From: Streptomyces sp. WM6378
Lineage (GTDB): Bacteria; Actinomycetota; Actinomycetes; Streptomycetales; Streptomycetaceae
Assembly (NCBI RefSeq): GCF_001279695.1
Contig: NZ_LGDD01000288.1
Coordinates: 1 to 64,000, forward strand
Reading direction: 5' to 3'
DNA: 64,000 nucleotides
The notes beneath the pieces were generated by a model that saw nothing but the letters and a program-made list of their open reading frames with translations, was not told the origin of the DNA and made no database searches. Position numbers and translations under genes: made by a program. Below, piece by piece: positions 1 through 8,143 of this stretch. How positions within the stretch are numbered: position 1 is the first letter of the stretch; each line of letters opens with the position of its first letter.

Positions 1-10
1 TCCTGGCATC

Positions 11-109
11 TTCAGCCCGTCATGGGGTCCCCCCTGGCCCTTGAGGCCTTGGGGGAGTTTGAGGACGAGCGCCCTTCAGGCGCGAACGGGGTCTGGGGCG
101 GAGCCCCAG
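11..109. repeat. Streptomyces GC-rich dispersed repeat, copy 1
   Basis: The core at 58-109 contains GAGGACGAGCGCCC followed by GCGAACGGGGTCTGGGGCGGAGCCCCAG; the last 17 bases form a hairpin. The same core recurs at 5581-5648 and, inverted, at 14399-14465 inside the copper ATPase gene. A TTCAGCCCGTC fragment at 11-21 resembles the outer part of the other copies, but the stretch between differs. It lies downstream of the VOC gene, so it may also serve as a terminator. Confidence 0.75.
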
Positions 110-147
110 TGCAGTCCGGCCACTCCGATACCCCGCCCCCGGATGGG

Positions 148-957
148 CTAGGTCATTTGCGGCACATCCCCCACCCGCGTCCCCATGTCGATGACCGCAA
201 ACGCCGCCCCCTGCTGATCCGTAAGCGCCGCCATCCGCCCGAACGGGCTGTCCACCGGCCCGAAGTGGAGCCGGCCGCCCAGCTTCTGGGCCGTGGCGAC
301 CGCCGCGTCGCAGTCCGGGACCCCGAAGAAGACCTGGATGTACGCCGGGATCTCCGGCGGGAACTCGGAGCCCATGGCCATCCGCCCCAGCGCCGGATGC
401 CCCGCGCCGAGGCTGAAGACCTTGTAGTCCATGGCCGCGCCCGCGCCGGCGTCGCCCATCTCCATCTTCTGGACCTGGAACGGGAAGACCTTCGGCAGGA
501 ACCCGTCCACCTTCGCCGCGTCCCGCGTGAAGACCTCCGCCCAGGCGAACGACCCCGGCTCGCCGGCCTTCTCGAAGCCCTTGTGCTCGTCCGGCTGCCA
601 GACGCCGAAGACCGCGCCGCTCGGCTCCTTCGCGATCAGCATCGTGCCGAACGTACCGACCCGCATCGGCTCCATCACCAGCTCGCCGCCGGCCGCCTTG
701 ATCTTCTCGCCGGTGGCCGCCGCGTCGGGCGAGGCGAAGTACAGACACCACTGCGACGGGGCGTCGGCGCCCGGCATCGGCGGGACGACGGCCGCGACCG
801 CCTTGCCGTCGGAGTAGGCCTGCGTGTAGTTGCCGAACTCGCTGGCCGCCTCGCCGAAGGTCCAACCCAGCACCTCCGAATAGAAGGTCTTGGCGCCTTC
901 TACGTCAGCGAACATCGCGTCCACCCAGCAAGGGGCGCCTTCGGGGTACTCGGTCAT
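148..957 (-). CDS. VOC (glyoxalase/bleomycin-resistance fold) family protein with two domains
   Basis: A 269-residue protein built from two glyoxalase-like halves. The first (about residues 8-125) starts APCWVDAMFADVEGAKTFY and the second (about 140-262) starts with the similar SFAWAEVFTRD. This double arrangement is common in actinobacterial VOC proteins. The fold binds a metal and small ligands, but the substrate cannot be read from sequence. AGAGGAG lies 9 bases before the ATG and fixes the start. It is transcribed alone, with 113 bases separating it from the next minus-strand gene. It could be an antibiotic-binding, dioxygenase-like or glyoxalase-like member; I make no specific claim. Confidence 0.85.
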   Translation of the reverse strand: MTEYPEGAPCWVDAMFADVEGAKTFYSEVLGWTFGEAASEFGNYTQAYSDGKAVAAVVPPMPGADAPSQWCLYFASPDAAATGEKIKAAGGELVMEPMRVGTFGTMLIAKEPSGAVFGVWQPDEHKGFEKAGEPGSFAWAEVFTRDAAKVDGFLPKVFPFQVQKMEMGDAGAGAAMDYKVFSLGAGHPALGRMAMGSEFPPEIPAYIQVFFGVPDCDAAVATAQKLGGRLHFGPVDSPFGRMAALTDQQGAAFAVIDMGTRVGDVPQMT

Positions 958-1070
958 GTCGATCGACTCCTCTGTTCCGCGCTGTACGACGGCCGGGCCC
1001 TTCGCGACGGCACTCTACGTGCGCGTCCGATGACACTCGGGCAGCCACTTCGCGACACGTACCGCACGGG

Positions 1071-1928
1071 CTAAGCCAGCACCTCGCCGAAACGCCGGGC
1101 CGTTTCTCCCAGCACGGCCACCCCGTCCCCCGCCCACAGCTCCTCGTTGAACAGCTCCACCTCGATCGGGCCCGAATAGCCCGCCGCATCCACCAGCGAG
1201 CGCCACCACGCGAAGTCGATCGAGCCGTCCCCCAGCTGGCCGCGACCATTCAGGACGCCCGCCGGCAACGGCGTGACCCAGTCCGCCAGTTGGAAGGCGT
1301 GGATCCGGCCGGCGGCGCCCGCTCGGGCCACCGCCGCGGGCGCGGTGTCGTCCCACCACACGTGGTACGTGTCCACCACCACCCCCACCTGTGACGCGGG
1401 GAAGCGCTCGGCCAGCGCCAGCGCCTGGTCCAGTGTCGACACCACGCACCGGTCCGAGGCGAACATCGGATGCAGCGGCTCGATCGCCAGCCGCACGCCC
1501 TGCGACGCGGCATGCGGGGCCAGGCGGGACAGCGCGTCGGCCACCCGCTCCCGCGCGCCCGCCAGGTCCTTCGACCCCGCCGGAAGGCCGCCCGAGACCA
1601 GCACCAACGTATCCGTGCCCAGGGCCGCCGCCTCGTCGATCGCCGCCCGGTTGTCGTCGAGGGCGGCGGACCGCCCGGCCGGGTCGACCGCCGTGAGGAA
1701 GCCGCCGCGACACAGCGAAGTGACCTCAAGTCCCGCACCCCGCAACGATTTTGCCGCCGCGTCGAGCCCGTAGGCGGCGACGGGCTCGCGCCACAGGCCG
1801 ACCCCGCGCACCCCGAGCCGTACGCACGCGTCCATCAGCTCCGGCAGGGAGAGCTGCTTCACCGTCATCTGGTTGATGCTGAAGCGGGAGGAGATCGAAG
1901 GAGCCGTCATCGTCGCCAGCGTCGTCAT
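1071..1928 (-). CDS. Sugar phosphate isomerase/epimerase family TIM-barrel protein
   Basis: A 285-residue xylose-isomerase-like TIM barrel. Family metal and catalytic positions are visible: Glu in IEPLHP, Asp/His in VVDTYHVWWDD and Glu near the end in EVELFNEE. The ATG overlaps the stop of the upstream DUF993 gene (ATGA), so the two are translationally coupled; a second Met at 1910 is possible. It is the last gene of the operon dehydrogenase - DUF993 - isomerase. Together these suggest oxidation, isomerisation and retro-aldol cleavage of a sugar or sugar acid. The true substrate is unknown. The reading frame stays open far upstream, but that is only an overlap with the next gene. Confidence 0.85.
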   Translation of the reverse strand: MTTLATMTAPSISSRFSINQMTVKQLSLPELMDACVRLGVRGVGLWREPVAAYGLDAAAKSLRGAGLEVTSLCRGGFLTAVDPAGRSAALDDNRAAIDEAAALGTDTLVLVSGGLPAGSKDLAGARERVADALSRLAPHAASQGVRLAIEPLHPMFASDRCVVSTLDQALALAERFPASQVGVVVDTYHVWWDDTAPAAVARAGAAGRIHAFQLADWVTPLPAGVLNGRGQLGDGSIDFAWWRSLVDAAGYSGPIEVELFNEELWAGDGVAVLGETARRFGEVLA

Positions 1929-3076
1929 TGGGATACTCCGTACACGTTCAGAAGCGACTTCATGCGGGTCTCGGCCAGTCCCGGGTCCGGGAACAGCCCC
2001 AGCCCGTCCGCCAGTTCGTACGCCCGGGCCAGATGCGGCAGCGACCGCGCCGACTGCAACCCGCCGACCATCGTGAAGTGCGACTGGTGCCCGGACAGCC
2101 ACGCCAGGAACACCACCCCCGTCTTGTAGAAGCGGGTCGGGGCCTGGAAGAGGTGGCGGGACAGTTCGACGGTGGGGTCGAGGAGGGCGCGGAAGCCGTC
2201 CGCATCTCCCTTGTCCAGTACGCGTACCGCTTCCGCCGCCAGCGGGCCCAGCGGGTCGAAGATGCCCAACAGGGCGTGACTGAAGCCCAGTTGGTCGCCC
2301 GTGATCAGTTCGGGGTAGTTGAAGTCGTCGCCCGTGTAGCACCGTACGCCGTCCGGAAGGCGGCGCCTCAGCTCCACCTCGCGGCGGGCGTCGAGGAGGG
2401 AGACCTTGATGCCGTCGACCTTGTCGGGGTGGGCGGCGATGACCTCCAGGAAGGTTTCCGTGGCCGTGTCCAGGTCGGCCGAGCCCCAGTAGCCGTCGAG
2501 GGCGGGGTCGAACATGGGGCCCAGCCAGTGCAGGATCACCGGCTCGGCGGCCTGGCGGAGCAGGTCCGCATACATCGAGAGATAGTCCTCGGGGCCTCGG
2601 GCCGCTGCTGCGAGGGCCCGCGATGCCATCAGGATCGGCTGTGCCCCGGCCTCCTCGACGACCGAGAGCTGCTCCTCGTACGCCGCTCGCACCTCGGCGA
2701 GGCTGCCGTCCGCGAGCTGGTCCGTGCCCACGCCGCACGCGATGCGGCCGCCAACTGCCTTGGATTCGGCGGCACTTCGGCGGATGAGCTCCGCCGCCGC
2801 CGGCCAGTCCAGGCCCATGCCCCGCTGGGCCGTGTCCATCGCCTCCGCGACGCCGAGGCCGTGCGCCCACAGGTGGCGGCGGAACGCGAGCGTGGCGTCC
2901 CAGTCGATCGTGGCGGGGGAGCCGGGCGAGGTGTCCGCGTACGGGTCGGCGACGACGTGCGCGGCCGAGAGGACCGTACGGGAGGTGGGCGGCGGGCCCG
3001 GGGGAAGCGAGAGCGGGGTCGTGCGGGGCTCGTGCGCCCGCGTCGTGCCGTCGGGGCGCGGCAGCAGAAGGCTCAC
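1925..3076 (-). CDS. DUF993 family protein (dihydrodipicolinate synthase/aldolase-like)
   Basis: A 383-residue protein of the DUF993 family, which resembles class I aldolases of the DapA superfamily. Recognisable stretches are TIDWDATLAFRRHLWAHGLG near the N-terminus, GIACGVGTDQL-like text (here RIACGVGTDQL), VILHWLGPMFDPAL, KVDGIKVSLLD (a plausible Schiff-base lysine) and TRFYKTGVVFLAWLSGHQSH. The GTG start overlaps the stop of the upstream dehydrogenase gene (GTGA), and its own stop overlaps the start of the isomerase gene. The family is recurrently encoded beside Gfo/Idh dehydrogenases and sugar isomerases, as here. The reaction has not been established to my knowledge, and an aldol cleavage is inferred. 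Confidence 0.85.
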   Translation of the reverse strand: MSLLLPRPDGTTRAHEPRTTPLSLPPGPPPTSRTVLSAAHVVADPYADTSPGSPATIDWDATLAFRRHLWAHGLGVAEAMDTAQRGMGLDWPAAAELIRRSAAESKAVGGRIACGVGTDQLADGSLAEVRAAYEEQLSVVEEAGAQPILMASRALAAAARGPEDYLSMYADLLRQAAEPVILHWLGPMFDPALDGYWGSADLDTATETFLEVIAAHPDKVDGIKVSLLDARREVELRRRLPDGVRCYTGDDFNYPELITGDQLGFSHALLGIFDPLGPLAAEAVRVLDKGDADGFRALLDPTVELSRHLFQAPTRFYKTGVVFLAWLSGHQSHFTMVGGLQSARSLPHLARAYELADGLGLFPDPGLAETRMKSLLNVYGVSQ

Positions 3077-4227
3077 AGCGCGATCTCCGGTACGTCGAGG
3101 CGGCGGCCCTCGGCGGCGGAACGCAGCCCCAGCTCGGCGAGCTGGACGCCGCGCGCGCCGGCGAGCAGGTCCCAGTGGTACGGCTCGTCGAGCGCGACGT
3201 GCCGCAGGAACAGCTCCCACTGCGCCTTGAAGCCGTTGTCGAACGCGTCGTTGTCGGGGACCTCCTGCCACTGCTCGCGGAACGACTCGGTGGCGGGCAG
3301 GTCCGGGTTCCAGACCGGCTTCGGGGTTGAACTGCGGTGCTGGACACGGCAGTTGCGCAGGCCCGCGACCGCCGAGCCCTCGGTGCCGTCGACCTGGAAC
3401 TCGACGAGTTCGTCGCGGTTGACGCGTACCGCCCAGGAGGAGTTGATCTGCGCGACCGCGCCGCCCTCCAGCTGGAAGATCCCGTACGCGGCGTCGTCGG
3501 CGGTCGCCGCGTACGGCTTGCCGTGCTCGTCCCAGCGCTGGGGGATGTGGGTGGCGGTGTGCGCGGTCACGGAGGTGACCCGGCCGAACAGCTCGTGCAG
3601 GACGTACTCCCAGTGCGGGAACATGTCCACGACGATGCCGCCGCCGTCCTCGCGGCGGTAGTTCCACGACGGGCGCTGGGCGGACTGCCAGTCGCCCTCG
3701 AAGACCCAGTAGCCGAACTCGCCCCGCACGGACAGGATCCGGCCGAAGAATCCGCCGTCGACGAGGCGCTTCAGCTTCAGCAGGCCCGGCAGGAAGAGCT
3801 TGTCCTGGACGACGCCGTGCTTGACGCCCGCGCCGCGTGCCCGCCGGGCGAGGTCGAGTGCGCCGGTCAGGCCGGTCGCCGTGGGCTTCTCGGTGTAGAT
3901 GTGCTTCCCGGCCGTGATGGCCTTCCCGATCGCCTCCTCGCGGGCGGACGTCACCTGGGCGTCGAAGTAGATGTCGACGGTGGGGTCGGCGATGACGGCG
4001 TCGAGGTCGGTCGACCACTCGGTGAGGCCGTGCCGGTCGGCCATCGCCTTCAGGGCGTGCTCGCGACGGCCGACCAGGACCGGCTCGGGCCACAGCGTGG
4101 TGCCGTCGCCGAGGCCGAGGCCACCCTGCTCGCGCAGCGCGAGGAGGGAGCGTACGAGGTGCTGGCGGTAACCCATGCGTCCGGTGACGCCGTTCATGGC
4201 GATCCGCACGGTCCTGCGTTCCGTCAT
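3073..4227 (-). CDS. Gfo/Idh/MocA family oxidoreductase
   Basis: A 384-residue NAD(P)-dependent sugar dehydrogenase-type protein. It has an N-terminal Rossmann fold starting VRIAMNGVTGRMGYRQH, where the usual GxGxxG is modified to NGVTGRMG. The EKP motif of the family is in HIYTEKPTATG, and the C-terminal domain carries GGGIVVDMFPHWEY, placing the catalytic His region. GGAGG sits 6 bases before the ATG. It heads a three-gene operon with DUF993 and a TIM-barrel isomerase and diverges from a LacI-type regulator; a LacI-type operator lies about 75 bases upstream of its start. Substrate unknown; a sugar, polyol or inositol-like compound is likely. Confidence 0.87.
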   Translation of the reverse strand: MTERRTVRIAMNGVTGRMGYRQHLVRSLLALREQGGLGLGDGTTLWPEPVLVGRREHALKAMADRHGLTEWSTDLDAVIADPTVDIYFDAQVTSAREEAIGKAITAGKHIYTEKPTATGLTGALDLARRARGAGVKHGVVQDKLFLPGLLKLKRLVDGGFFGRILSVRGEFGYWVFEGDWQSAQRPSWNYRREDGGGIVVDMFPHWEYVLHELFGRVTSVTAHTATHIPQRWDEHGKPYAATADDAAYGIFQLEGGAVAQINSSWAVRVNRDELVEFQVDGTEGSAVAGLRNCRVQHRSSTPKPVWNPDLPATESFREQWQEVPDNDAFDNGFKAQWELFLRHVALDEPYHWDLLAGARGVQLAELGLRSAAEGRRLDVPEIAL

Positions 4228-4300
4228 GTGATCCCTCCGGGGGCTGTGCCGTGCGTGGTGGGCGCGGGTGGGCAGGGTGAAGCGGAATCCGGTAGAAAGT

Positions 4301-4317
4301 TGATAGCAAGCGCTTTC
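4301..4317. promoter_or_regulatory. LacI-family operator between the sugar operon and its regulator
   Basis: TGATAGCAAGCGCTTTCTA contains the perfect 8-bp palindrome AAGCGCTT (4308-4315) with the central CG step typical of LacI/GalR operators, and imperfect flanking symmetry (GC and TC outside). It lies in the divergent intergenic region between the dehydrogenase gene (start 4227) and the LacI-family gene (start 4463), the expected place for an autoregulated repressor site. Confidence 0.8.
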
Positions 4318-4462
4318 TACAGGGCGGGACGCTAGCCTGCGCACAGCGCCTCGGACAAGAGGCCGAAAGCTTGAGAACCGGTGCTTGAGAGCCGGTGTCC
4401 GGACCCCGCCCGGACACCGGCTCTGCACGGCGCGATCACGGCCCGACCGTTCGGAGGCAGAG

Positions 4463-5506
4463 ATGACAGCGACCCTGGCGGATGTGGCGGCTCGGGCCCG
4501 GGTGTCCCCGGCGACGGTCTCGCGGGTCCTGAACGGCAACTATCCGGTGGCGGCGGCCACCCGTGAGCGGGTGCTGCGCGCCGTCGACGAGCTGGACTAC
4601 GTCCTGAACGGGCCCGCCAGTTCGCTCGCCGCGGCCACATCGGACCTGGTCGGCATCCTGGTCAACGACATCGCCGACCCGTTCTTCGGCATCATGGCGG
4701 GCGCGGCCCAGGCCGCGATCGGTGAGGAGCGGGGTGCCCGCGAGAAGCTCTCCGTCATCTGCAACACCGGGGGCTCACCGGAACGCGAACTCACCTATCT
4801 GACGCTGCTTCAGCGCCAGCGCGCGGCCGCCGTCATCGTGACGGGCGGCGCCCTTGAGGACCCGAAGCACGCGGCGGCGGTGGGCGCGAAGCTCGCGCGG
4901 CTCGCGGACGCGGGCACCCGCATCGTGCTGTGCGGCCGGCCGCCGCTGCCCGGCGACAGCGTCACCGCGACCCTCGCCTTCGACAACCGGGGCGGCGGCA
5001 GGTGCCTGGCGGACCACCTCATCGGCCTCGGTCACCGCAGAATCGGTTACATCGCCGGGCCCGCCGAGCGCACCACGACCCGGCACCGCCTGGAGGGTCA
5101 CCGGTCCGGCCTGGCAGCGGCCGGCCTGCGCCTGGACCACCTCGTCGTCCACGGCTCGTACGACCGCCGCTCGGGCTACGACGCGACGCTTGAACTCCTG
5201 CGCAGGGAGCCGGAGTTGACGGCCGTGGTGGCGGCGAACGACACGGTCGCGCTGGGTGCGTGCGCGGCCCTGCGGGACCGGGGGCTCTCCGTCCCGGACG
5301 ACGTCTCGGTAGCGGGCTTCGTGGACCTCCCCTTCAGCGCGGACGCGGTCCCGGCGCTGACGACGGTACGGCTGCCGCTGTACGAGGCGGGCGCGAGGGC
5401 GGGCCGCCTGGCCCTGGGCATGGAACCGGCTCCGCCGGGGGGGATCGCGACGGTGCACGGGGAGCTGATGGTCCGGGGCTCTACGGCGGCGCCGCGGGGC
5501 GCCTGA
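4463..5506 (+). CDS. LacI/GalR family transcriptional regulator
   Basis: A 347-residue regulator. Residues about 4-55 form the LacI HTH (TLADVAARARVSPATVSRVLNG), followed by the hinge and a periplasmic-binding-protein-like ligand domain with the usual landmarks VGILVNDIADPFFG, GHRRIGYIAGP, VVAANDTVALGACAALRDRG and DDVSVAGFVDLPFSADAVPALTTVR. The ATG at 4463 is preceded by CGGAGGC; an in-frame ATG at 4385 would add 26 residues lacking homology and is less likely. It diverges from the dehydrogenase/DUF993/isomerase operon and very likely represses it in the absence of the pathway sugar, through the palindrome at 4308-4315. Confidence 0.93.
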   Translation: MTATLADVAARARVSPATVSRVLNGNYPVAAATRERVLRAVDELDYVLNGPASSLAAATSDLVGILVNDIADPFFGIMAGAAQAAIGEERGAREKLSVICNTGGSPERELTYLTLLQRQRAAAVIVTGGALEDPKHAAAVGAKLARLADAGTRIVLCGRPPLPGDSVTATLAFDNRGGGRCLADHLIGLGHRRIGYIAGPAERTTTRHRLEGHRSGLAAAGLRLDHLVVHGSYDRRSGYDATLELLRREPELTAVVAANDTVALGACAALRDRGLSVPDDVSVAGFVDLPFSADAVPALTTVRLPLYEAGARAGRLALGMEPAPPGGIATVHGELMVRGSTAAPRGA

Positions 5507-5524
5507 GGGGGTGGGGGGTGAGGG

Positions 5525-5707
5525 CTTTGCGCAGTTCCCCGCGCCCCTGGCAGGGTTGGTGCTGGCCCGCACCGGGGTATTTCAGCCTGTCCGGCGTTTG
5601 AGGACGAGCGCCCTTAAGGCGCGAACGGGGTCTGGGGCGGAGCCCCAGGAAACCCGGCTTCCCTTCTCAACCCCCGGAGGGTCTCGGGAAGGGGCGGGGT
5701 GGGGGAA
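5525..5707. repeat. Intergenic Streptomyces repeats, including copy 2 of the GC-rich repeat
   Basis: This gap between two convergent genes is made almost entirely of dispersed elements. GCGCAGTTCCCCGCGCCCCTG at about 5531 is a motif very common between Streptomyces genes. The stretch 5581-5648 (TTCAGCCTGTCCGGCG..., ending in GGGGCGGAGCCCCAG) is the best full-length copy of the repeat also found at 58-109 and 14399-14465. The hairpin-forming end is suited to bidirectional termination between the LacI gene and the capA-like gene. Confidence 0.75.
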
Positions 5708-6847
5708 TCAGCGCGGTCCGGCCGCCAGCGCAGCGCACCCCCGCAGGGAGGCGAGCCGATCCGTGACCGCCTTCCCCGCCGCGCCGTCCTGCGGCACCGG
5801 CACACCCCGGTTGTCGACGACCGCCGGAGCGAAACCCTGCTTGACGACCTTGCCATGGGCGACCGTCAGCGTCGCAACCCCGCTGTCATTGGAGTGCGGA
5901 TACGGCGACGTCCCGTACCAAAGCAGGTTCCCCAGCCCGTAGTTGACGTAGGTCGAACCCCGCATCCCCGACCCCAGCATCACATGCGCATGCGTACCCA
6001 CCACCGCCGTCGCCCCCGCCGCCGACAGCTTCGCGGCGATGGACTTCTGCTCGGGTCCCGGGCAGCTCTGCCCCTCCGTACCCCAGTGCAGATACACCAC
6101 GACGACGTCCGCCTCCGCCTTCGCCCGCTTGACCGCCGCGACCAGCTTCGCGGGGTCGAGCGCGGAGGCTATGCCCGGCTTCTCAGGCCCGGCGCGGAAC
6201 TTGTCGTTGGTCAGGTCCATGACCTGGCTCGCCGCGACGACGGCGAGCTTCACCCCGCGGATGTCCTTGACGTACGGCCGGTACGCCTCTGCCTCGTTCG
6301 CGCCGATGCCGAGTACCGGGATGGGGGCGTGGTGGACGGCGTCGAGGGTGTCGGCGAGACCCGCGGGCCCGTAGTCGACGGCGTGGTTGTTGGCCATCGA
6401 CACCGCGTCCACGCCCGAGTCCTTGAGCGCGGTCAGGGCGCTGGGCGGGGTGCGGAAGTGGTACAGCTTCGGCTCTTCGGAGCCGCGCGTGGTGATCGCC
6501 GTCTCCAGGTTGACCATCGCGAAGTCGGCACTCGCGACGGTCCTGGATATCGGGCCGAGGGCGGGGTCGGCGGGCGTGCTGTTGAGCCGGGGCGCGGTGC
6601 GCTCGGTGAAGTGGACGTCGCCCCCGAACGCGAGGGTGATCGTGCCGGGCGGAAGGTCCGGCGTGGGCTCGGCCGTGACGGCGGCCGCGGGGTTCGCGGG
6701 CCCGGGCTTCTCGGCGGCGGGAGCGGCCGAGGGCGCCCCGGAGCACCCCGCGGAGGCCAGCAGGACGCCGAGCGCCAGCGCGGAGGCCTTGGCGGTGGCG
6801 GCGCGGCGCGGGAGGGCGCGGGCGGGGGTGGTGCCGGGGGCGGGCAT
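5708..6847 (-). CDS. CapA-family (poly-gamma-glutamate synthesis type) lipoprotein
   Basis: A 379-residue predicted lipoprotein with a basic N-terminus, a hydrophobic segment (residues 21-32) and the lipobox SAGC with acceptor Cys35. The mature domain is the CapA metallophosphatase-like fold: LAFGGDVHFTERTAP, MVNLETAITT, VSMANNHAVDYG, VVYLHWGTEG and VGTHAHVMLGSG hold the conserved Asp, Asn and His residues. It should act outside the membrane in cell-envelope polymer metabolism. No capB or capC gene is adjacent, so polyglutamate synthesis is not implied. TACTCT lies 7 bases before the ATG with no Shine-Dalgarno sequence, which supports this start and a leaderless message. Confidence 0.88.
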   Translation of the reverse strand: MPAPGTTPARALPRRAATAKASALALGVLLASAGCSGAPSAAPAAEKPGPANPAAAVTAEPTPDLPPGTITLAFGGDVHFTERTAPRLNSTPADPALGPISRTVASADFAMVNLETAITTRGSEEPKLYHFRTPPSALTALKDSGVDAVSMANNHAVDYGPAGLADTLDAVHHAPIPVLGIGANEAEAYRPYVKDIRGVKLAVVAASQVMDLTNDKFRAGPEKPGIASALDPAKLVAAVKRAKAEADVVVVYLHWGTEGQSCPGPEQKSIAAKLSAAGATAVVGTHAHVMLGSGMRGSTYVNYGLGNLLWYGTSPYPHSNDSGVATLTVAHGKVVKQGFAPAVVDNRGVPVPQDGAAGKAVTDRLASLRGCAALAAGPR

Positions 6848-6854
6848 GCGGGCC

Positions 6855-6860
6855 AGAGTA
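6855..6860 (-). promoter_or_regulatory. Leaderless-type -10 box of the capA-like gene
   Basis: On the minus strand TACTCT fits the TANNNT pattern and ends 7 bases before the ATG, with no ribosome-binding site between. This is the layout of leaderless transcripts in actinomycetes. Confidence 0.5.
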
Positions 6861-6933
6861 TTCGCGCGGGCGTGCGAGCCGGGTCCGGGGGTGCCCTTTC
6901 CGACCCGCCCGCCCAAAGACTGAACAACCAATT

Positions 6934-6991
6934 GACGGAACCGACCGGACGGAACCGACCGGACCGGACTGACGGACGGAACCGACGGACG
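6934..6991. repeat. Degenerate tandem repeat of GACGGAACC
   Basis: Units such as GACGGAACCGACCG and GACGGACGGAACCGACGG recur from 6934 to 6991 in the region between the divergent capA-like and 7068 genes. It looks like a minisatellite built from GACGG/GACCG units. It lies upstream of both genes, but no regulator site was recognised. Confidence 0.6.
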
Positions 6992-7067
6992 GGCCCGATC
7001 GGGCGTACGCAAGGGCATGCGCGGCGGGGATGGGGGAAGTGATGCCGGGACACGATCGGAGGCACTA

Positions 7068-7301
7068 ATGGCAGGTTTTCTCGACCGGGCCAAGGAGCAG
7101 GCCCAGAGCGCCCTGAACCAGGGCAAGCAGAGGGTGGACGACGTTCAGCAGCAGCGCGCCGGAAACGATCTGCTCAAGAAACTCGGCGCGGCGTACTACG
7201 CCGAGCGGCGCGGCAGCGGCACGCCGGACGTCACGCAACAGGCCCTCGCCGCCCTGGAGGCCCACATCGCCGCTCACGGGGACGGGTTCCTGCGCGGCTG
7301 A
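7068..7301 (+). CDS. Small conserved hypothetical protein (77 aa)
   Basis: A 77-residue soluble protein beginning MAGFLDRAKEQAQSALNQG. It is rich in Gln, Ala, Lys and Asp, with a helical, heptad-like character over residues 3-45 and a second helix around TQQALAALEAHIAAHG. No enzyme motif, signal peptide or membrane segment is visible. CGGAGG precedes the ATG by 5 bases, making this start clear over an in-frame ATG at 7017. I do not recognise a named family. It is monocistronic, convergent with the DUF937 gene. Confidence 0.75.
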   Translation: MAGFLDRAKEQAQSALNQGKQRVDDVQQQRAGNDLLKKLGAAYYAERRGSGTPDVTQQALAALEAHIAAHGDGFLRG

Positions 7302-7387
7302 GCCTCCACTCCCGTACGGGCCCGATCACGGTGTCCGTGCGGGAGTGCGCCGGTCCGCAAGAGCGGAACGGCGCGACTGGACCGTGG

Positions 7388-7945
7388 CTACTTCTTCGCC
7401 CCGCCGAGGATCTGGGTCAGGAGCTCGCCCAGGCCGCCCCCGCCCGCAGCGGGTGCCGCACCGGGTGCCGCACCCGGAGCCGTCGGCGACTTCGATGCCG
7501 CCCGCTTCGTCAGGACCGCCAGCGCCACGGGCAGCAGCACCTCCAGGGCCCGCGCCACCGTCGCCGGCGGCAACCCCGTCTTCTTGGCCACCGCGTTCGC
7601 GACCGGCCGGGCCACCTTCGCCAGCACCCCGGCCGCCAACCCGCCGCTCAGCATCCCGCCGAGCCCGCCGCCCAGCGTGGCCACGCCCTGCAAGGGGGCT
7701 TCCTCCGGTAGGGCTTCCGGCGGGGCCTCGGCCACCGCTTGGCGGACCTCCTCGGTGGTCTCCGGCGGCAGCCCGCCCGCCAGCGTCGACATCGTCGTAC
7801 CGACCACGTCCTGCGCGCCCGCCGCATCCGTACCGAGCAGCCCGGCGATCTGCTGGAGCCCGTCGTCGCCCAGTTCGTTCAGGACGTCCTGCTCGAAGGA
7901 CGGCTGAGACGGCGCGGCGGACTGCGGTGAAGGATTGTCGCTCAT
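7388..7945 (-). CDS. DUF937 domain-containing protein
   Basis: A 185-residue protein with the DUF937 pattern of small-residue-rich helices: VLNELGDDGLQQIAGLLGTDAAGAQDVVG, then GLGGMLSGGLAAGVLAKVARPVANAVAKKTGLPPATVARALEVLLPVALAVL-type repeats, ending in an Ala/Pro/Gly linker and GLGELLTQILGGAKK. Family function is unproven; related members (YidB type) have been described only structurally. No signal peptide. TAGCGT lies 7 bases before the ATG at 7945 without a ribosome-binding site, so a leaderless transcript is likely; the upstream in-frame start at 7981 is less convincing. Confidence 0.8.
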   Translation of the reverse strand: MSDNPSPQSAAPSQPSFEQDVLNELGDDGLQQIAGLLGTDAAGAQDVVGTTMSTLAGGLPPETTEEVRQAVAEAPPEALPEEAPLQGVATLGGGLGGMLSGGLAAGVLAKVARPVANAVAKKTGLPPATVARALEVLLPVALAVLTKRAASKSPTAPGAAPGAAPAAGGGGLGELLTQILGGAKK

Positions 7946-7952
7946 GCGGCAA

Positions 7953-7958
7953 ACGCTA
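7953..7958 (-). promoter_or_regulatory. Leaderless-type -10 box of the DUF937 gene
   Basis: TAGCGT on the minus strand, 7 bases before the ATG at 7945, with no Shine-Dalgarno sequence in between. A good -35 hexamer at standard spacing was not found. Confidence 0.5.
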
Positions 7959-8104
7959 CGTTCACCCCGCTTCGTCAGCACCTCGACGGCCCGGAAAAAT
8001 TACTGCCCGCAGTCGTGCAACCTTTCCGGGGTGACGGAGGTCTAAGTGGCGTCAGTGCTTCAGGGGAGGGATCCGGGGGGATTTCGGGAAGCGCTGACGG
8101 GGAG

Positions 8105-8143
8105 GGAAAACAAGGGGCCCGGTCGACGGACCGGGCCCCCTTG
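8105..8143 (-). terminator. Strong hairpin with U-rich tail on the minus strand
   Basis: Arms 8111-8124 and 8129-8143 pair over 14 positions around a GACG loop. Read on the minus strand the stem is followed by TTGTTTTCCC, so it should terminate leftward transcription. It lies in the 300-base gap between the divergent DUF937 and recD2 genes, where a leftward terminator is not needed by either gene. A direct repeat GAATTCGCC (8144-8152 and 8154-8162) adjoins it. Confidence 0.65.

Noticed and set aside
5708..7126. Longer CapA-like protein starting at 7126
   Set aside because: The extra 93 residues are Arg/Pro/Ser-rich, cross the GACGGAACC repeat and the next gene, and would bury the lipoprotein signal.
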